Below are positions 11,001 through 22,319 of a DNA stretch of 64,000 nt, piece by piece. Every line of letters begins with the position of its first letter. The first letter of the stretch is position 1. The DNA is from Pyropia yezoensis (taxonomy: Eukaryota > Rhodophyta > Bangiophyceae > Bangiales > Bangiaceae), in NCBI GenBank assembly GCA_009829735.1, contig CM020618.1, positions 28,744,894 through 28,808,893 on the forward strand, read 5' to 3'. The translations under genes were made by a program, and so were the position numbers. The notes under the pieces were generated by a model. That model saw nothing but the letters and a program-made list of their open reading frames with translations, had not been told where the DNA came from and did no database searches.

Positions 11001-13221
11001 CGCGTTTGGGCGGCGCTGTCGGCTGGGGTGCGCTGACGCCGCCCAGCACCCCCCCTCCGCCGCCGGCAGCCTCAATCACCGCCGCTGCTGCCGCCGCTGC
11101 CTGTGACTCGGCCGTGTCTGCGGCCGCCACAGTTGACGCCGCCACCGCCGACGCATCGACAGCGGCGGCGGGACCGCCAAACGTCGAAGGAGCAGCGTAG
11201 GCCAGGGGCACCCCCCCACTGACCATGGGGGCAGACATCGCTGGCAGCGGCAGCGCCGGCGGCGGTGGTGGCGGAAGCGGTTGCGGCAGCGACGGCTGCG
11301 GTCCCCCTAGATCCATCGGCACCGCCTCCCCCGTCCCAGGGAAGCCCAACAATCCCCCGGCGCCACCAAGGCCCGCCTCGGCTAACGCCGCCCTGGCAGC
11401 CTCTTGAGCCGCCGTCGCAGCGGAGCGGTCTGCCCCCGTGGCCGAGGCAGTCCAGCCCAACGTGGACTCGCCGGGGGGCAACAGCGCCATGGAGTGCGGG
11501 GGCGCATAAGCGCCCACGTGGGGAGCTGCCGTATCATCGCCCCCCGCTTCAAACGGCCCGCTGTGGCGGGAGGCGAGAGTCGAGGCCGCCGCCGCGGCAG
11601 CAGCAGCAGCGGCGTTGGCCGCGGCAGCAGCTGCCGCCGCCTCCGAGGAGACCCGGTCCCCAGCAGCCACCCCAGCAGAAGCACCCCCACCAGACCCCCC
11701 CTTGGCGCCAGCCTTGTTGGGTACACGCGCACGGCGGTTCTTAAACCATAACACCACCGACTGCAAGGGCATCCCAATGCGCGCGGCGAGCGCGGCCAGG
11801 GCCTCGGCAGTAGGGCTGGCCGTGACCCCAAATACAGTAACCAGCTCGGCCAGCTGCTCGGGAGACGCGCGGTAGCGCTTCTGCTTGGGCTTGCCCGCTT
11901 TGTTTAGCTCCACAGGCCCCACGGCGGGCACTGGTGGGTGACCTGCGAGGGAACCATTGAGGGCCCCACCACCACCGCCGCTGCTACCACCGCCGCCACT
12001 GCCGCCGCCACCGCCACCGCCACCACTGCTGCCGACACCACCACCATCCAGCCCGGAAAAGGCGCCCATCACGGAGGCAACTCCCTCAGCTCCACCCCCC
12101 AGCGGCGGGCCCCCATACCCGACAGGCTGGGGCAGCCCCATCCCCCCACGAGAGGACGGCGGGGGATAGGGTCGCAGCCCGCCCGTGTGGGGCCCGTAGG
12201 CAGCCGAGAGGCCCCCCCCTCCCCCCCCACCCCCGCCATGGTGGTAGACATGGCCCGCAGCAGCGGCCGCTGCCGCCGCCTGCTGCTGCGCCTGCTGTGC
12301 CTGCTGAGCCTGCTGTGCATGTTGCTGCGCCTGTACCTGCTGCACCTGCTGCTGATGCTGCGCCTGCTGTGCCTCTTGAGCCTGCTGCGCCTGTTGAGCC
12401 TGCTGGAGCTGCTGGTGCTTTTGCAAAAGCTGCTCCTGCTGCATCTGCAGCTCCTGCTGCTGCTGCTGCACCTGCTGTTGCTGGTGCAGCTGTTGTTGTT
12501 GCCGTTGTTGCTGTTGTTGATGCTGCAAGTGGAGGGGCGGCTGCTGCTGCTGAGGGGCCACACCCCCTAGCCCACCGCCCCCCCCAGGGTAGCCGCCCAC
12601 CCCGCCCACCCCCAGGGCGTACGGCAGGTCGTGGCGCGGGAGGTGGTGAGGCGGCAGGGGGGGCTCCCCTCCCAAGCCCGACCCGACGCCGCCGCCCGGC
12701 GCTCGTGATAAGAGCGCTGACGGTGGGGGGAGGGTTGGGTGGCGGGGGCGGCCGCCGACTCCGCCTCCGCCGCCGCCGCTGCTGCCGCTGCCGACGCCAC
12801 CGCCAACACCACCACCTACAACGCCGCTACCGACGCCGCCACCCTGGGGAGGACCGCCTCCCCCCCCTATTCCCCCTGGGGCGCCCAGCGGTTGCCCGCC
12901 CGCCGCTCCCCCCAGTGGCGGCAACGACGACGGCACGATGCCGTGCAGGTCTGCTGGGGAGGGCAGGTGCAGGCCACCACCGACGCCCCCACCGGGACCC
13001 CCCCCCGGCGGGAGAAGCGGCGGTTGGCCATAGGGCCCCGCCGGCGCACCGACGCCGGGCCCACCACCGCCGCCGACGCCACTGCCGCCGTCGCCGCCAG
13101 GTTCCGCCCCATCAACGGGGCCATACGTGAAGCCGCCGTGGCCACCCGCCGGGCCAGGCGGGTGACCGCCGCCGCCACCCCCACCCCCACCCCCGCCCTC
13201 CGATTCCGTGACCACCCCCAT
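7693..13221 (-). CDS. Large homeobox protein with Gln-rich region and tandem Agenet/Tudor-like module
   Basis: An 1842-residue frame from the ATG at 13221-13219 (MGVVTESEGG). Upstream in-frame sequence looks untranslated. The order is a Gly/Pro-rich N terminus, a Gln-rich block (about residues 225-330, genome 12260-12560), then a homeodomain (about residues 438-500). The homeodomain reads KQKRYRASPEQLAELVTVFG and later VVLWFKNRRAR, which is the DNA-recognition helix. A long Ala/Pro/Gly-rich linker has basic patches (KRARKVPP, KRARTSRAGKGK). An Agenet-like unit opens YVPGDEVEVLEPGRGVGRAW and, after a long insert, closes with YRVRYTGG and ATRLRPAPP. A second unit runs from GHAVEARVAASWLVGVV to LPRDALRPYQIWRGGDEW. 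The tail has an Asp-Gly repeat. The homeodomain binds DNA and Agenet units usually read methylated histone tails, so a nuclear chromatin-linked regulator is inferred. The homeodomain is certain and the Agenet call is from motif pattern only. Confidence 0.8.
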
Positions 13222-14783
13222 GGGGCGGGCGATGAGCGAAGCGGGGCCAACCCACGCAGCTCCCCCCTCCCCCCCCCCCACCCTCCTCCGCCCTCCCTTA
13301 TTCTCCTCCTCCCTCCTTCCCAATCCGCGCGCGCACTCGCCGCGTTTCTCCCAAATCCCCGCCCGCCGACACAAACGCAAAAAAAAAAAAGCGTGTGTCG
13401 GGCAAGCGCCACGAGCAACGACCCCCACCGACCGACCGACCCAACCCACCGGGGAGGAACGATGACAGCGGCGGCGGCCGCAGCTGGAGGAAGACGACGG
13501 CCACAACGACGGCGGCTGCAACGGCGGCGGCGGCAGCAGCGGTGGTCACGACAGTTGTCGCCCCCCCTGCCCACCCGCCACCAACCCTCTGGCAGCAGCA
13601 CGGGCGGGGTGGTCGGGGAGGGTGGTCGAAGCCGGCGCGGGCGGGCACAGCCGGCAGGCGGGCAGACCGGGGGGGGAATGAGGGTGCGGGGGGGGCGGCC
13701 GGCAGGTGAGCAGGCAGGCGGGGCGGGCGGGGCTGGGGAGCGGACGGGCGGGCGGGCGGGCGGGCGGGCGGGCGGGCGGGTCGGCAGGAGGCCGACGCGG
13801 GCGCGCGCTTTGCGCACCCCCGGGAGCGGGACCGACCTGCGCCGCTGTCAGACCCCCCAGCTCTGCCCCGCGCGGCGTGGTGGGGCCCCCACTGGGGGTG
13901 TGGGCGCGCCAGCGGGAGGGGGGGTTGGGGGGGGGGGGTGGGCGCTGGCGCACCTCGACCAAATTGGGGGGCGGCCGGCCGGCCGATCAAGCCACCAGCC
14001 GCAGCCCCCACCCGACGGTGCGCGCGCGGCGGGTTGGATGCGGGCCAAGGCGCCACTTGAAGCAAGAAGTGGGGAGGAGCGCGGGACACACCAGAGCGTG
14101 GGAATTTTTGGTGAGTGAAATGACCGCCGGCCCACCAGCCACCGTCAGCTACTGTAAGTATTCACCGTACGGATGGGTGGAATGGGGGGGGGGCGGGGGA
14201 GGAGGCGGGCGGGTGGAATCCGGTCCTGGCGGGACGCACACAGGCGGCCGCGGCCGGGGCACGCGCACGCGTGGTGCCCGCCAAATTCCCAACCCCGCGA
14301 CCGACAGTGGAAAGTGGGATGGGAGGGGGGGGGAAGAAGGGGATGTGGGAAAGGGGGACGGGGAGGGGAAAGAGCCGGCGAGGGGAGGGCGCGGTGGTGG
14401 CGTGGTGGCGGGGGTGGGGGGGAGGAAGCGGGCGGGCAGAGCCCCAGACTTCGCGAGCGCGCGAGGACCAGAAAACCGAACGGATCACGGCGGGGATCAG
14501 CGGCCGCGGTCTCGTCCCCCCCCACTCCCGCCCGCGGCCGGCCACGGGCGCGTGTGCCGCGGGCGCGTGTCTCAGTGGCCCACCACGGCCACGACGGCCA
14601 CGACGGCTGGGCATGCGCGCTCGCCAGCGGCGGCGCCACGGCGGCACCGCCGCTACCAGAGCACCCGCCCCCATCCCCTCCCACCTTCCTTCTGCTCCCC
14701 CATCCCCTCCCAGCCCTCCCTCCTCCTCCCACTTGACTAAACATTCCCCCCCCCCCCCGCCCACCCACCCATCTTCACCCTGG
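13222..14783. other. 5' flank of homeobox gene / 3' flank of L2HGDH, with (GGGC)n repeat
   Basis: This 1.5-kb spacer is mostly G-rich. A pure GGGC tetranucleotide repeat lies at about 13742-13780, an A10 run near 13381-13390, and a C run just before the L2HGDH stop (14747-14758). Sequence immediately upstream of 13221 is pyrimidine-rich and may be the 5' UTR and promoter of the homeobox gene. No other gene was recognised. Confidence 0.4.
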
Positions 14784-16289
14784 TCACCAGCCCATCTCCT
14801 TGGCGGCACGCCCGGCAACCACCCGCGCAATCGCCAGCGCGCTCGTCGCGCCCGGCGACGGCGCGTTGCGGACGTGCAGCGCGCGGCCGGCGACGGCCTC
14901 AAACACAAAGTCCCCAACGAGGCCGCCCGCGTCGTCGAGCGCCTGCGCGCGGACGCCCGCAACCCCCCCCCCCCCCTTGCCCCCCGCGGCGCCCCCGCGG
15001 AGGACGTTCCCGGCCGTCAGGCCGTCGACGTAGCGTGCCGCGTCGGCGACCGCCGCGGCGTGCACGGCGCTCCGGTACGCTTCGCCCATGGCATAGCCGC
15101 CGACGCGGGCGGCGAGGCGCCACACGGCGGGGTCGGCGGCCAGCCCCGCCAGGTGTCGCACGTCGAGGCGGCCCCACGAGTAGCCGTCGCGAGCGCCGGC
15201 GAGCACCGCGTTGGGCCCCACCAGCACCTCCCCCGACACGGTGGGCGTGAAGTGGACGCCCAGGAAGGGCACCCCGGGATTGGGGACGGGGTAGATGAGG
15301 CCCCGCACCAGCTGCCGGGCGGGGGGGGCCAGCCGCAAGTACTCGCCACGGACGGGGAGGATGCGGGGGGAGGGGGCGCCCCCGTAGAGGCCCGCAACGG
15401 TGTCGGCCCAGGCGCCCGCGCAGGTGATGACGCCGGCGGTGGCAATGGTGCGCGTCGTTGCGCCGCCACCGCCGTCGCCGCCGCCGCCGCCGCCGCCGTT
15501 GTCGTCGCGGGCGGCGTCCGCGACGGTAACCGTCAGGCGGAGCCCCCCGGCGGCAGCGTCATCGTCAATGGCGGTGACCTGGTGGCCGACGAGGACGTCC
15601 CCCCCCGCTGTGACCACGTCTGCCCCGTACGCGCGCGCTATGGCCGCCCAGTCGGTGATGGCGGTGGTCGTCGAGTGGAGGGCGGCGACGCCCTTGGCCG
15701 CCGGCTCTACCCGCCGGATGGCGTCGGCGTCTGGCAGCCACACCAGCCCGCCAACGCCATTGGTGGTGGCGTTGCGGTGGAGGGCCTCGAGGGCGGGCAC
15801 CTCGTCGTCGGTGAGGGCGACAATGAGCTTTCCGATCCGCCGGTACGGGATGCCACGGCGCACCGCGTAGGCCTCCGCGGCGGCCGCACCCTCCACGCAC
15901 AGCCGCGCCTTGAGCGAACCCGGCGGGTAGTAGATGCCCGCGTGGACGACGCCACTGTTGTGCGACGACTGGTGGGCGGCGAGCGCCGGCTCCTTGTCCA
16001 GCAGCGCGACGCGTAAGTGGGGGTGGGTGGCCAGCACCTCCCGCGCCGTCGCCGCGCCGACAATGCCGCCGCCAATGATGGTCACGTCGTACGGGCGGCG
16101 GGAGGCACCTACGGTCGCGGTGGTGGCAGCAGGGGTGGGGGTGGTGGCAGCGGGGGTGGGGGTGGTGGCAGCGGCGGCGGCGGCGGCGCGACGGGGCGGG
16201 GCATCCTGCGGCCGGGGCCCCCGCCAGCGCCCCCCCCAGCTGCCGCTGCCGACACCGAGGGGGGGGGAGGTGGCCAGCCGACGCAGCAT
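14784..16289 (-). CDS. L2HGDH: L-2-hydroxyglutarate dehydrogenase, mitochondrial
   Basis: A 501-residue FAD enzyme starting at the ATG at 16289-16287 (MLRRLATSPPLG). The first ~60 residues are Arg/Ala/Thr-rich and nearly free of acidic residues, as in a mitochondrial targeting presequence, which is why I chose this start. The family oxidises L-2-hydroxyglutarate, a side product of malate dehydrogenase, to 2-oxoglutarate. The FAD-binding Rossmann motif is DVTIIGGGIVGAATAREVL (about residue 72). The family signature HNSGVVHAGIYYPPGSLKA follows, then GKLIVALTDDEVPALEALH, TTTAITDWAAIARAYG, VITCAGAWAD, LPVRGEYLRL, IYPVPNPGVPFLGVHF and VGPNAVLAG. All expected blocks are present. The only unusual piece is a Gly-rich insert (genome about 15470-15510). 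The gene is a single exon. Confidence 0.93.
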   Translation of the reverse strand: MLRRLATSPPLGVGSGSWGGRWRGPRPQDAPPRRAAAAAAATTPTPAATTPTPAATTATVGASRRPYDVTIIGGGIVGAATAREVLATHPHLRVALLDKEPALAAHQSSHNSGVVHAGIYYPPGSLKARLCVEGAAAAEAYAVRRGIPYRRIGKLIVALTDDEVPALEALHRNATTNGVGGLVWLPDADAIRRVEPAAKGVAALHSTTTAITDWAAIARAYGADVVTAGGDVLVGHQVTAIDDDAAAGGLRLTVTVADAARDDNGGGGGGGDGGGGATTRTIATAGVITCAGAWADTVAGLYGGAPSPRILPVRGEYLRLAPPARQLVRGLIYPVPNPGVPFLGVHFTPTVSGEVLVGPNAVLAGARDGYSWGRLDVRHLAGLAADPAVWRLAARVGGYAMGEAYRSAVHAAAVADAARYVDGLTAGNVLRGGAAGGKGGGGVAGVRAQALDDAGGLVGDFVFEAVAGRALHVRNAPSPGATSALAIARVVAGRAAKEMGW

Positions 16290-17445
16290 CCGGAGCGGCG
16301 CGAGTCTGGGCGGGGAGGGCGGGGAGGGGGAAGCACGCAACGGCCGCGTCGGGCTGGCGGGGCGGGGTGGGTAGGGCCTTGGTGGTCGCGCGAAGCCGTC
16401 CGGGGGGGGGAAGGCGGGTAGGGCTGCCAACGGGCAGCCTGGCCAGAGGACCGGGACGGCTGGCCCGCAACGTAGCCATGCAAGAGCGGCTCCACAGAGT
16501 GGGAATACTGACTGAAATTTTGTCTCCCTCAAAGTGCATCCATCCACCAAACTCTGAGATGCTATTGCAATGGTCCGTACTTAATATGTCATGCTACTTT
16601 TAGCTCTCCTCCCGCCTAGCACTTCGCACAGCTGCGCCGTTGCTCCTCTTTTTCCTTCTGTCTTTCTGTCCTTCTGTCTTACTTCTTCTTCCCTCAGCGT
16701 CGGCGCCCCCACGTGGAGTGGCGCGTCGACGTCGCCGCTGCTGCCAGCCGGTCACGGGCGCCCTGCCACGGCAGTGGTGGCAGTGGCGCCGCACCCCCTT
16801 GGCCGCGGCGGGGGACGGTATGCCCGCGGCAGCAGGCAGCCTCGCAACACTGGCGCATCGGGCACTTCCGCCCCAATGCCCACGCCGTTTACCTGCTTTT
16901 CGGGCGTTACTCCGTTGTTGAATCCTCTCCGTTCGTCTGGGCCTGTTTCCTGGCGATGCGGGTAGTGTCGGTGCGGGGCGGGCGGACGGACGACACCCGG
17001 CGTGGGGACCCCTGTTTTTTCTTTTTTTCTTTCACGCCGCGCTGTGGCATGGGCGACTACAGTAGTGCCGCCCATAGCCAGCAACCTATTGGTGCGTGGG
17101 CACGACCCCACGGGCGAGGACGAGACACATGAACAAGCAGGGGACTAAGCACAAGTCGGCCACACAATGCGCACCACCCCCCCCCCTCGGGATGGGGTGA
17201 CCGGCCAGGGCATTCTCGCGGGCATGGTTAACAAAGTCCAAGTCAGGGAAGAACCGGGGGGAGGAGGGGGGCTGGGGGGCGGCAGGGGGGGGAGGGGAGG
17301 GCGCACAGCTGCGACCAAGCACCCCCACGTCAACCCGCAGTTGCCGACGGCTTCCCCGCTATCGCGGACCACCCCCGGCGCGGCGCCGTCGACGGCGTGC
17401 GAGACGTTCGCAGCCGACGCGGCCACCGTGCTGGGGGTGCCCCCC
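16290..17445. other. Intergenic region; AT-richer probable promoter of L2HGDH near 16490-16700
   Basis: 16490-16640 is conspicuously AT-rich for this window and lies upstream of the minus-strand L2HGDH gene, so it is a plausible promoter. A pyrimidine-rich tract with repeated CTTTCTGTC/CTTCTGTC motifs occupies 16640-16690. From 16700 to 17445 the sequence is ordinary GC-rich spacer. A plus-strand frame at 16591-16965 starts with a hydrophobic stretch but has no recognisable domain, so I do not call it. Confidence 0.35.
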
Positions 17446-17892
17446 TTAGACGCTACCAAACGATACACCCGCTGCAAACGCGACCGACGTGGACGACAGG
17501 CGGAGGTCGTCGAGCTCCTCTTGACACCGGCTGACCGTCGCGCGCGCAATCCGCTCATACTCCTCCGCCACGTCTGCGTCAATGCCCGGCCCTGGTTCGG
17601 CCGCCTGGGCCAGCTGCGTACACTCTGCCACACAGTCCTCACAGTCCTCCTCGAGGCCCCCTTCCATGCTCAGGCAGCGGGTCATGGCGTCGCCGCAGTC
17701 CTCGCGGCGCTGCTCCAACGCCGCCGCCTCGGGGGTGGACGCGCTGACGCCCACCGCCTGGTCGAGGAGGAGGCCCACAAGCCAGAGGAGGAAGAGGATG
17801 CCACACACCACCACCTGGCGGTCGGCGCTGCCCAGGTGGGCGCGGCAGGGCCGGCTTGAGCGACTTTGGCGAGCAGGGTGACCCCGCATCAT
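17446..17892 (-). CDS. Possible small single-pass membrane protein, Cys-containing
   Basis: A 148-residue frame from the ATG at 17892-17890 (MMRGHPARQSRSSRPC). A basic N terminus is followed by one hydrophobic segment, VVVCGILFLLWLVGLLLDQA (about residues 27-46), suited to a type II anchor or uncleaved signal. After it comes an acidic, helix-prone luminal or cytosolic part with four closely spaced Cys (CGDAMTRCLSMEGG and EDCEDCVAEC) and a further helix (VAEEYERIARATVSRCQEEL). The Cys spacing could form disulfides or bind a metal. No family is recognised. The frame could extend to 18141 or continue through an intron at its 3' end. The amphipathic helices and single clean membrane segment are better than chance but do not prove coding. 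Confidence 0.4.
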   Translation of the reverse strand: MMRGHPARQSRSSRPCRAHLGSADRQVVVCGILFLLWLVGLLLDQAVGVSASTPEAAALEQRREDCGDAMTRCLSMEGGLEEDCEDCVAECTQLAQAAEPGPGIDADVAEEYERIARATVSRCQEELDDLRLSSTSVAFAAGVSFGSV

Positions 17893-20212
17893 GGCAGGCC
17901 GTGGCGCGCGACAAGGGTGATTTCTGCACTGGTGCTTCTTGACGGAGAGGGGGGGAGGTCGGTTGCTGTCCTGGACAGGGCTTGACAGGTTGCCGTGGAG
18001 GCCAGCGTGACGTGAGAAGAGTGGAAGGGAAATGGGGCAGAACTGTGGAATCGGAAAGAGAGATGGCAGTGAGAGGGCGGAGAGAGGACGAGTGCGCCAA
18101 GTCGGTCGAACGTCGACGGTGCCGGGTCTCGATGGGCTCATACAGCGGTGCGTGCTGGACCTCCGTGAGTGTGTCCACCGTCGAGCCGCCGCTGGTTACA
18201 AAGCCGGCCGGTCCGGGAAGGATGCAACTCCGGTTGTTGCACCTTTTATCCCCCGCACCGCTGGGAAGCCGCGTCAAGAGGGGACACGTTGCGGGTGCGT
18301 GCACAGTACCGAAGACGCTTCGGGTGGCTGAGGGAGTGGCCCAACCCGCCGCCACCCCGAGGATGAACCTCTCCACTATCGCCAGCCCGAGCAAAGACGC
18401 ACGCGTCTGTGAGCGGGGGTCGGCTTGCAGTGGCCGCCATCCAGTAATAGAGTGAGGACGGGCCGCCGCGCTGCATCGGCAGCGGCCACCCATCACGTCA
18501 TGCAAGAGCGATGCAAATGTCCTCGATGGGAGGGCCATCTTCAAGGGGAGGGTCGACTACGCTCCCACATCGGCCGCCATCCCCCCCCCCCCCGCCTCTC
18601 CCGGCGCGCGCAGATGCGTCTGGGCAGCACGGATGCGTGAGCCGCTACAGCCTGGAGGGGGCGACAACTCCCCCCTCTCTCCCCCTACTCGACTGGCGGA
18701 GGCCGGCAGTGCGGCCACTGCCACTCCTCGCACAGGATGATCGTGCTTTCGCCCGCTCTCCCTCACCCAGCAGGGCAGCGTGTCGACACGACCCGACCGC
18801 CTGTCGTTCAGCGTCTTGGGGCTTTGGCCCGCTCCGGCGGCTGGCACGGGCGTCGTGGCGGCCATGTGTCGACGGGGGGGAGAGTTTTCGTGGCGGCCTG
18901 CCCCCCGACCCAGCAGCCGGTCGCACCCATTTGTGATGACGATTCCCAAATGGGGCCCGCCGCACTGATCGCCGCGTGTGCGGCACGGGCGAGCGCCGGC
19001 CGCGTACGAGCCATGCGTGTTTGGCCATGCGGCTTCCACCAGGTGTGCGAGTCAACGGGGTCTCGTGCCTGACCCACGCGACCGTCGGCCCGCCCGCGAT
19101 CCTGGTTCGCCTGGTGCCTGGGCACGTCCCCCGTCGAGCGGGACCACACGCGCGTGTCGTCATGGCGGTACAGCCAGGCACGCGGCACGAGGTGCCGGCC
19201 TTCCAAATGTGATTAGCAACTCGGCTTTTAGCGGGGCTCGCTGGCCGACGTTGACCGAGACGAGGATCGTCACCACGTGGTCGCCTGGGTGTGGCTGCAA
19301 ACGGTCCACGCCATTGCATGCTCACGACGACAACAAAACGGACCAATAGCACGAACGGGAGGAGAGTCCGCATTGGCGCAGGCCGACTGCCGCCAACCTT
19401 CGCGACGTAGACGCGGCTTCTCTCTGGCTGGTGGGCGCCAAGATTCGGGGGAAGCGCACTTCGGCCATATCGGCCTGTTGCAAGCGCGCTCCCGCGCCAA
19501 TAGTACACTGCGCGGAATGGGGCATTTGAGGCATATGATCCCTGTCCAACGTCGGTCAACGACAGCCCGACACCTTCTCACGGTGTGGGCCGCTTGTTCG
19601 TTTGCTTGCAGCCCTTACAATGAAACGCCTGGTGCATCGTCCCTGACGGGACAATGTCCATAGGAGGCCTCGCCTGCCCTTCCGACATGAGCGCAATACA
19701 GCGGCCGCCGAGACTGGTTCTTGGCGGCTGCCGCATGCCTTACAGTCTCTGCTGAGTCTCGGTCACGCGCCCGCATGGCGCATGCAATGCCCTCCACAGT
19801 AAAAGCACGGAATGGCAGCGGAAAGTCACTGTCGTAGGGGTCACAGATTGGCTCGCCGTTGGCACAGGTGTTTCTCTCTTATTCGCACCTCAGAGGCAAG
19901 GGTGCACAGTACACTGTGTACTCAACGGTCTTCGGCGATCCTCTCACTCGGACAGAAGCTGCGAGCCTCAGAAATTCAGACGCGACGGTCAAAATTCGTG
20001 CCACTGTCAAGATGGACTCAGGACGTCTCCCAGTTGACTGATTCGTGGCAGTAGCTTGCTTTCACCTATGTTCGTATGTTCATTGCAGTGTGATAGATAC
20101 GTTGATGCTGTAAAGTTCTCCTCCTTTGTGCTGCGACACGACACGGGGTGTCAGCCGCCCGGCCGGTCTTTTCGTACAAATCCATTCAGAGTGAAACATG
20201 GTGGGTCGCAGA
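17893..20212. other. Gene-poor region, nothing recognised
   Basis: 2.3 kb of moderately GC-rich sequence that becomes less GC-rich from about 19200 to 20150. Frames in all six directions are short or low-complexity and match no domain I know. It may be old, decayed mobile-element sequence, but I see no diagnostic motif. Confidence 0.35.
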
Positions 20213-20315
20213 GGGGGGCATCATGCCCCCCCGCCGGGCGTGTCCAACACCGTGGCCTCCATCGCCCGCCATCATGGCGGGCGATGGAGGCCACGGTGTT
20301 GGACACGCCCGGCGG
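20213..20315. repeat. Two abutting perfect palindromes (19 nt and 85 nt)
   Basis: 20231-20315 is a perfect odd palindrome. The 42-nt arm 20231-20272 is exactly complementary to 20274-20315 around the single base 20273. Directly to its left, 20213-20231 is a second perfect odd palindrome (GGGGGGCATCATGCCCCCC). Both have the same CATCATG centre. As RNA or single-stranded DNA this would fold into two adjacent hairpins, the larger with a 40-bp-plus stem. No surrounding gene explains it. Confidence 0.9.
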
Positions 20316-22030
20316 TACGCGACGATGGCCAATAAGATGACCGGCTTCAGCAGTGGGGGCGGAACGGGTAGAGCATAGCTGGCGGGCGGCAGCGGCGCCG
20401 GCGGTGATGATGGAGACGGGGACGGCGGCGGCGGTGGTGATGCCATATGGGGATGTTGGTGGTGGCGGCCGCCACAGCTGAAGAGGTTGGCCGCTGCGGG
20501 ACGTTGGCGGTACGACGCGGAACAGGGGGGTAGGGTCAGCCGGCGGTGGAATCCTGACGCTGGGTGTGGGCACACTGTGAGATCCGCAGGGCCTGTCGGG
20601 GGGGCCGCGGTGGCCGCTGGCGTCTGGGCGGCCGCTTTCACCGTGGGTCGTGGGGGGGGAGGGTTCGCCAGCAGGGACGACACCCACCACCAACGTGCTT
20701 GGCTCGACGCACGCGATGGAGACCGCGGTGGGGTGGAAGGGACAGCGATGACACCGGCAGCTGCGGTGGCACTGTAGCAGCCAGTATGTAGTCTCGCGCA
20801 CCCGCACGCTTCCCGCGCTTGGCTGCCCGCCCACTCCCGTCCGCCGGCCCCATCCCTATTGTGGCGGGCCGGGGGCCATGACTCCCGCGCCCCCTCCCCC
20901 CCCCCACGCCACCGACGCCAGAAGTGGCCGCGGTCAAAAGGGGAACCCCCTCCTGAGTTTAGTCGGCCGTACGGGTGCCGCCGCCGCCGCCGCTGCGGCC
21001 GTCCACCAGTGAGGGCAGAGCCGCCCGCACCCTGCGAGGAAGTGGCAGCAGTGGCGGTCCCGCCAAGATGGATAGAGGGCAGGCGGTAGATTTGTCGGCC
21101 GCCGGCCGCGGGCGGCAGCGTCACCCCGCAGAGAGACCACGCGCGCGCCCCGCCTCGCCCTCTTCAAGCGATGGGGTTTTCTAAAAACTGCTCCCTGACC
21201 ACTACCGCCTGGCCCACAGGTCGAATCTGCAAGGGCACTATCGGAGGGGGGGGGTGGCGGCCCGCCGGTCATCCCCCGCGCCGCCGCGACCTCCTCAACT
21301 CCCGCGCCGCCACGACCTCTCCGCGCCCTCTGCACCCACCGCCTCCGCCGCCACCGCGACCAAAGCTGCTGCCGGTCTACCAAGCCCCCCCCAAAGTCAC
21401 GTGCCCGCGGCGTGCGGCGTCCCCGCCGTCGCCACCGCTCCGTCCGCGCGTCGCCGCCCCCGCCGCCCCCGTCGCCGCGGATGCGGCCGCTACGCGCGGT
21501 AGCTCCCCACCGCACAGTGGCCAATCGTCGCCGCGCGCTGTCGCACCCCCCTACTTCGCGCAACCACTGGGCGCGCCACGAGCAGCCGCCACCGGCCGCC
21601 GCCACCGCCGCGCAGCAAAAGGCGGGTGGCACGCACGACGCGGCCGGGAGCGGCGCAAAAAAGGGGACCTTGGCCTTGCAAAACACAGACTTTTTTGCCG
21701 TTGTGTCGACGTAGTAGTCGTCTGTGGTAGTCGGGCTTCTGGTGGCCTACCGTGCCGCGCGTGATGACCCACACCTTCAGCGGGACGCCCCCAAACCATC
21801 GCGATGCGATCGCTTACGCCCATACGCCACCTCACACGGCTGTACGGCTGCTGCCGCGCGTCGTGCACCAGTCGGCGGACATGGATCGGTTGGTACATAT
21901 GTACACATACATAAAGACGCTCCCCCCGTCCCCACCTACCTATGTCCTCCCGTAGCGGCCCCCCAATCCCCATTGCCCCCCCTCTCATAATTTCGCCGCC
22001 ACCCCCTGCCCCCCCTTAAATACAGTAAGC
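20316..22030. other. Gene-poor region, nothing recognised
   Basis: GC-rich low-complexity sequence. A minus-strand frame covers 20186-21124 and a plus-strand frame 21171-21764. Both are Ala/Pro/Arg/Gly-rich with no domain, so I treat them as spacer. The tail (21700-22020) becomes mixed in composition. Confidence 0.35.
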
Positions 22031-22044
22031 CAGGCTTCAAGTTC

Positions 22045-22310
22045 GTCCTGAGGGGAAAGGTACCGCATTAGGGGATTAGGGGCAGCTTATTAGGGGATCG
22101 AGGACGCCTAACCTTCCCACTGCATCAAGCCCAGGAGGCGGGTCTCGCCAAGTACGGCGCCGGAAGGCCTATCCGGCTCCTCCCGGGAAAGGTTCTCCAA
22201 CCTTTCCCCTGGGAGAGGAACTGAGTTGCCGGTTCCGGGCGTGTGTGCTCCTGCCTCAGCAGTAACCTGGTTCCTTTCTCCCGGGAAAGGTACCCCGGGA
22301 AAGGTCGCTG
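22045..22310. repeat. Dispersed GGGAAAGGT motif cluster with 10-bp inverted repeat
   Basis: GGGAAAGGT occurs near 22054, 22185, 22283 and 22297, three times preceded by CCC. At 22185-22208 it forms a perfect inverted repeat, GGGAAAGGTT / AACCTTTCCC with a 4-nt loop. ATTAGGGGAT-type repeats lie at 22066-22100. This may be a protein-binding cluster or part of a degraded repeat. The function is unknown. Confidence 0.5.
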
Positions 22311-22319
22311 AGGGGGGGG

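Noticed and set aside
9110..11200. Long plus-strand Pro/Ala/Ser-rich frame
   Set aside because: It lies wholly antisense to the homeobox protein. It arises from the GC-rich codon pattern.
18645..19559. Minus-strand 304-residue frame as a transposase remnant
   Set aside because: Arg/Pro-rich composition and no recognisable catalytic or zinc-binding motif.
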